The position numbers were made by a program, and so were the translations under genes. Source: Liquidambar formosana (taxonomy: Eukaryota > Streptophyta > Magnoliopsida > Saxifragales > Altingiaceae). From it: a DNA stretch of 64,000 nucleotides. Below the pieces are notes generated by a model. That model was not told where the DNA came from and did not search any database. It saw nothing but the letters and a program-made list of their open reading frames with translations. The stretch spans positions 15,995,133 through 16,059,132 of the forward strand of contig CM077833.1 in the NCBI GenBank assembly GCA_039720395.1, read 5' to 3'. Shown piece after piece: positions 59,334-64,000 of this stretch; the first letter of the stretch is position 1; the number at the start of each line of letters is the position of its first letter.

Positions 59334-62148
59334 GAACACAGTGCAAGTTATTGGTCTCCTAACTGAGAAATTTCTATGATCTTAATTTGCGAGCATACTT
59401 TTGAAATAATTTTTTTATAAACTTCTTTGGCTGGGGGCATATATGCCAATTGTGGACCAAACAATCTCGTAATGTGAAACTAGTTTAACACACGTGTCAT
59501 AGGCTACATCACTCTTCTGGATGATCAGTGGTCCAAGAGGTTTGTGCTTCTCAAATAGACTGAGTGTGAATGACAATTCCTTGCTACACAACTGCCCATT
59601 ATTTGCTACCCTCATACAGTATTCAATGCTTATGCTTTTGTCGTTAAAAATGAAACTAGATACCTCTTGGCCACATTTCTTGGTTAGCCCCACAATGCAA
59701 TCCCCCGCATATTTATAGAATCCTGGTTTAGGCTATGGGGGCAGTATGTGTTTGGTTGAACCAAGGATCCAAGGGTATAGATCCACGTTTCTATTCCCCA
59801 TACATGCAAAATGTTAGAATTTTTAAACACAGGCATTATTTTTTGAGTATTAGTTCGCATCCGGTTCGCTAAAAAAACTAGTGGTTTACACCGGTTTAAT
59901 CCGATTCATCTGGCTTGCATATATTTCCGATTCAATTAAGAAACCAGACCGGTTTGGTGTCCGGTTCACCGATTCGACCAGCCGGTCTGGTTCGGGTTTG
60001 ATAACATTGGTCGTTACTGTGTTATATATTTTTTCAAAGACAATAGTAAACTGTTACTATTTTGTGTATAAATTTTTCAAAATACAAAATAATAAATTTG
60101 TGAAAAGTAACACGACGAAAATAGTGTTTTTTGGGTGGCTACTACCTGGTATTTGAGTTTACATTGTCGCAATGTTTTTTTATAGAATAAAATAGTAAGC
60201 TGTTACTGTTTTGGTATATAATTTTTTTCAAAGCATACAATAGTATGGGGGTTGGTTAGCAACAGTGGATGCAATCCTCCATTATTTATTTATTATTATT
60301 ATTTTTTTTGGTATAAATCTAGTGTTTACCCCTTTTTTTATTTCTAAAACTAGTGCCCTTTCTTCTTCCTCATCTTTTTTTTTTGGTTCCATATCTGGTC
60401 AGTGGCTATTGAAGTATCTTTGACGGCGTTACGATGAAGCACACCGACAGTTGCAATGGTGATGATGGAAGAGGTGGTCCAATGATCTCCTGACCTAAGA
60501 TGCTCGACTGCTGCGCCTTAATCCTATGGCTGCAATGGTGAATATTGAAGAGGTGGTCAGATGACCTCCTGGCCTGGCATGGTGGTTTTGGTGTGCTTCA
60601 CCGGAGAAAGGAGATGGCTAGCAATGGCGTTTTGCGTCTCTGTCTTCGTGATTGGCTACAAATGGCACGGTTGCAATTTGTTTGGAAATGTAAAAAAGGG
60701 GTATTTTGGTCACTATGAGGTGAAAATAGGTTATCACAAAAGTAATTTTCTTTGTAGATTTATTGTAAAAGAACTCTTATACTTTGAGGTTATGACCAAA
60801 AATCCCTTAAAATTAAAAGCTACAAGAATAATAAATGAATATATATGACTTTTGGACATTCAAACCCATATTCATACCAAATTTAATCAAGTACCATTTT
60901 CACTTTTAAGACATAATTTTATGGATTGAGATCCCCTGCTGGCCGGCCTCCTACATCATGCCCTATTCGATGCCTCCTTCTACTATTGGCCCCATCTTCA
61001 AGAAATGTAAAAGCCCACCAGATCATTCAGAATATTTGCGTTCAAAATTTGGAAAAATGGTCATTTTACTATTTTCAAATTATTAAATTGAAAATTGGAA
61101 TAGATAATTCAATCAGAGATTCAGTCAATTCTTTCCAAATAAAATGTAAATAGAAAATTAGGATGTTAGAAGTTGTCATGTATTGTGGAATAAATTTATG
61201 CCAAAAAAGATCGAGCTGCTGATTTTTAAAATATAGACGGTAGTGCACATATACAGATCGAACGTGGGGAAAAATAAGAATGCCACAAGAATGGTTGTTG
61301 ACGGCTTTAGTTGCTGACAAAAATTAGGACAACAAAGATAAATACATATACAAATTATACTTGCAGTACGGTTTGAAGCTAATACCTATATAGTTTGTTA
61401 ACATGCATGTACATGCTCGGATTCCTTGATCTTTCTATAAAGAGAAAAACAAAATCTACATACTTAAATAATTTATTATCTATTATTTGATTACACATGG
61501 TTTTGGCATAAACTAGGTACTTGCATGCTGGGTCTACGCACACGGTTTATAAATTAATGATAAAACTTTTGGAAAACAGCGACTCTACCTACTTGCACCA
61601 ATGAAATTACATGGATATCTTATATTAGGGTGGCAACTTCGAATGAACACTAACGCAACCTTATAATAGGATGGCATCTTTCAACAAACACTAATGCAGA
61701 AATTATGGCCGCACCCACTATTATTTTGAAATAAAGCTATCCCCTACTTTCAAAATAATTAAGACACTTTCCTCCCTAGCTTCTTCGTTTCTCCTCTTAC
61801 TGTATGTTTTCATGAAGCCTATACTCATTACTCACTCAAGGGTGTTTTAATCTTAATAGTCCTTATAAAATATAAAATATAAAATATATTGAAGTATGTA
61901 GCAAAATGAGGGACCTCATGAGTAATGAAGTAGTCATTAATTACCTTAAGAGAGTTAAAGGATATTTTACTCTTCAAAATAAATAGAATAAGGGTGTTTT
62001 AGATCTGGATCTAATTGGTAACAATGTTTTCTGATTGAGCTCTCCTTTGAACCACAACAAAAGAAAAAAAATAATCTGAGAATTTAGTATAACTTTGGAT
62101 TCAATGTGCTAGTTCATTAGTGGTCAATAACTGCAAAATTGAAGTAAC
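59334..62148. other. Intergenic, no gene recognised
   Basis: A GC-richer patch at 60,420-60,660 contains a diverged direct repeat (GAAGAGGTGGTC at about 60,467 and 60,549). 59,860-60,010 is rich in ACCGG/CCGGTT words typical of degenerate DNA transposons. Open frames lack motifs. Confidence 0.35.
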
Positions 62149-62166
62149 AGATGAGGTTAGAGTGGC

Positions 62167-62372
62167 CCTAGCTTGCGGGGTTGATTGAGCGGTCAGACCC
62201 TGGGTGTGCTCCCTAGAGGTCATCGTTTCAATTCTTCGCAGAAATCCCTGCTTGTGTGAGTGTATAGGGCATCTTACACAGGCCATTAGGGGAATAGTTT
62301 AGGTTGAAACTTCAGTGGGAGTAAGACCTGGGATACCCCTAATAATTAATCAAAAAGGAAAAAGTAAAAAAA
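62167..62372 (+). mobile_element. SINE with perfect 18-bp target duplication
   Basis: The element is bounded by AGATGAGGTTAGAGTGGC at 62,149-62,166 and again, identically, at 62,373-62,390. Inside are TTGATTGAGCGGTCAG (A-box-like), GGTCATCGTTTCAATTC (B-box-like) and an A-rich tail (AAAAAGGAAAAAGTAAAAAA). It is about 206 bp and non-coding, as expected for a Pol III-driven retroposon. The perfect duplication suggests a fairly recent insertion. Confidence 0.8.
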
Positions 62373-62390
62373 AGATGAGGTTAGAGTGGC

Positions 62391-62885
62391 TCAACCTTGT
62401 GAATTCATTAGATAAGGGGACAAGTTATTTTGAGAAACACGGGAATTTGCCTATTTTTAAAATCAGTGAGGATATCGTTGCAATTTCCCCCACAAAAGAA
62501 ACAAGGGTCTTTCTGAAATTCTTTCGCCAATCTCAAGCTTTCTTAGGCAATGCTTATATTTAATTACTTCCATTAATCTGTAATTGTTTAACTGACCAAA
62601 AGGCTTCCTTTGTTTTCCCATTTGTCCTCTTGTGTTTCTATTGATTCCTGTCTAGCCACATTGACTTTCTTAGTATTCTGACCAAAAAGAAAAAAAAAAA
62701 CAGACTTAGTATAGGTCACAAAACAAATGTAGTATATGACTTTCTTAGTCTCCACATTTAACTAAGTTTATTAATTATCATAGCGATATATTGTTATTAT
62801 CAGTACTAATAGTTATTATCATATAGCACTACAAATTAGCTAGGGGGTTCTGCTTCATTTAGTGGTGAAGAGCCAAATTTGAAAA
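62391..62885 (+). promoter_or_regulatory. Upstream region of the alliinase-like gene
   Basis: AT-rich sequence directly before the ATG at 62,886. An open frame at 62,315-62,563 lacks recognisable motifs. No clear TATA box could be chosen among many AT-rich candidates. Confidence 0.3.
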
Positions 62886-63172
62886 ATGGCTGAGATTCAA
62901 AACTTCAAGTATACACTGTGTTTAAGTTGTTCTCTATTTGTCAATATCTTAGTGGCCATTAATCTTTATGTGCATGGGCGGTGGGAGCACGGTTGGAGCA
63001 AAAGTGCTGCAGCAGAAGCTGAAGCAGTGGCAGCCATTTCATGCTCAGGCCATGGAAGGGCCTTCTTAGATGGCTTAGTTGTTGAAGGTTTGCCAGTTTG
63101 TGAGTGCAATGCATGCTTTAGAGGTCCAGATTGCTCAGAAATTTTACCTGGCTGTGTGGCAGATGCCGATAG
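62886..63172 (+). CDS. Alliinase/tryptophan aminotransferase-related protein, exon 1 (partial)
   Basis: First exon of a PLP-dependent enzyme of the plant alliinase/TAA1-related family (the TAR3/TAR4-like branch); members are C-S lyases or aminotransferases. The 95 codons run from the ATG to a donor GATAG|GTAC at 63,173. Seen: a hydrophobic N-terminal segment (about 10-28, LCLSCSLFVNILVAINLYV) that is likely a signal anchor, then WSKSAAAEAEAVAAISCSGHG and an EGF-like alliinase domain with six cysteines (53, 71, 73, 76, 82, 89; core PVCECNACFRGPDCS), ending CVADADR. The PLP-binding domain must follow in later exons beyond the right edge. Which reaction it catalyses cannot be told from this part. 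Confidence 0.85.
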
Positions 63173-64000
63173 GTACAAATACTCCATTCATTAATTAACA
63201 AACATGCCTTAAATTCGATTGAGTAGTGGAATATCATAGCTGGGCGTCGATAATGCATTCATTTATGTGCATGAGTTACTGCATGTAGCAACTAGAGTAC
63301 CAGGGAGTATTAACTTCTTTTTTTGGGTAAAGTAGTGCGTAGATGAATGGCTATGGTAGTTAAGTCTGGCTAGTTTTTGACATGAGGAACGTCGACAATC
63401 AAGGATAGGGCTAGTGGGCTACCTTATATAGTTATATCCAAATGAGATCGAGTTGCATGGACAAATTGTAGGTACGTCTCAATGGCAACTTAACCCCTTG
63501 GGTATAATTGGAGTGTTTGTGATACCTTGGAGTTTTCTGGTAGTGTTATCATTTTATTGGAGATCGAGTTTGTGATGTCTTGGAGTTTTCTGGTGGTGTT
63601 ATCTTTTTGAAGCTTGGATTTGCATTTTTCGTTGGGGTTGTGATGCATGTATTTGATGGGAGATGTATTGCGTTTGTTAAGCAAGGTTATGAGTTGTTTA
63701 TGTCTGGGCGGTTTCCCTTTCTTTTTTGTGAGGTTTTGGATATCCAAGTTGTAAGTTTCTTCTCAGCATCTTGATCGATTTGATTTGGAGGATGGTATTA
63801 TGGACATGGTTAATTTGTTTGTTTGGGTGGTCAATTGGGGGTGGTCTGTTTTTCCTGTTTTGGGTGTCATAAGTGTTTCTTAATTGTATCGTTATAGTTT
63901 ACTTTAATAAAATTTTATCTTTTGCTAATAAAACAAATAAAAAATAAACATAACCCCTTTGTGTAAGTAATTTTAATAAACATTGCTCGATCAGAGTATC
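63173..64000. other. Intron 1 of the alliinase-like gene, to the window edge
   Basis: No further exon of the family (for example a GDPLFLE-type sequence) was found before the edge. A 42-base direct repeat (CTTGGAGTTTTCTGGT) occurs at about 63,525 and 63,580. The open frame 63,580-63,774 and the following A/T-rich end look like the 3' part of a LINE, but no diagnostic motif remains. Confidence 0.45.

Noticed and set aside
59415..59693. Minus-strand 92-codon frame
   Set aside because: No recognisable motif, no splice context, and a competing frame on the other strand.

Overview
This window reads as nuclear DNA of a flowering plant, most likely a eudicot. It is AT-rich, its genes are split by GT-AG introns with T/U-rich acceptors, and most of it is transposon debris (hAT, Tourist, Stowaway and Mutator-like MITEs, SINEs, a 5'-truncated LINE, copia and gypsy remnants, a TRIM). 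A nuclear copy of chloroplast psaA is also present. Nothing bacterial or viral is evident, and the exact species cannot be told from the sequence.

Four protein genes can be supported. (1) 13,404-30,967 (+): an IP5P1-like type I inositol polyphosphate 5-phosphatase, 9 coding exons, about 628 aa, whose small exons are spread over 17.5 kb by repeat-filled introns. (2) 39,789-46,380 (+): a DHRS12-like short-chain dehydrogenase, 10 exons, about 322 aa. (3) 47,213-51,409 (-): a choline/ethanolamine kinase, 7 coding exons, about 357 aa, facing gene 2 tail to tail with 0.8 kb between the stops. (4) 62,886-63,172 (+): first exon of an alliinase/tryptophan aminotransferase-related gene that runs off the right edge. 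All exon chains were joined by hand and keep a single open frame across every junction.

Layout: 1-13.3 kb is gene-free and holds MITEs, a SINE, a LINE RNase-H scrap and a tandem duplication. 13.4-33 kb is the phosphatase gene; its introns carry a two-unit, three-LTR TRIM, a 1.6-kb solo LTR with perfect target duplication, a LINE tail with a 13-bp duplication, and a perfect 52-bp inverted repeat. 33-39.5 kb is intergenic, with a 244-bp tandem duplication and large foldback elements. 39.8-51.7 kb holds the dehydrogenase and kinase genes. 52-62.8 kb is again repeat-rich (LTR-like block, two hAT elements, tandem duplication, SINEs), followed by the alliinase-like gene.

The genes do not form a pathway unit. 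Two touch lipid/phosphoinositide metabolism (IP3 turnover, phosphocholine synthesis), but adjacency in a plant genome does not imply shared function. No previously undescribed biological system was recognised. The most informative signals are the structures of the mobile elements, several with exact target-site duplications.
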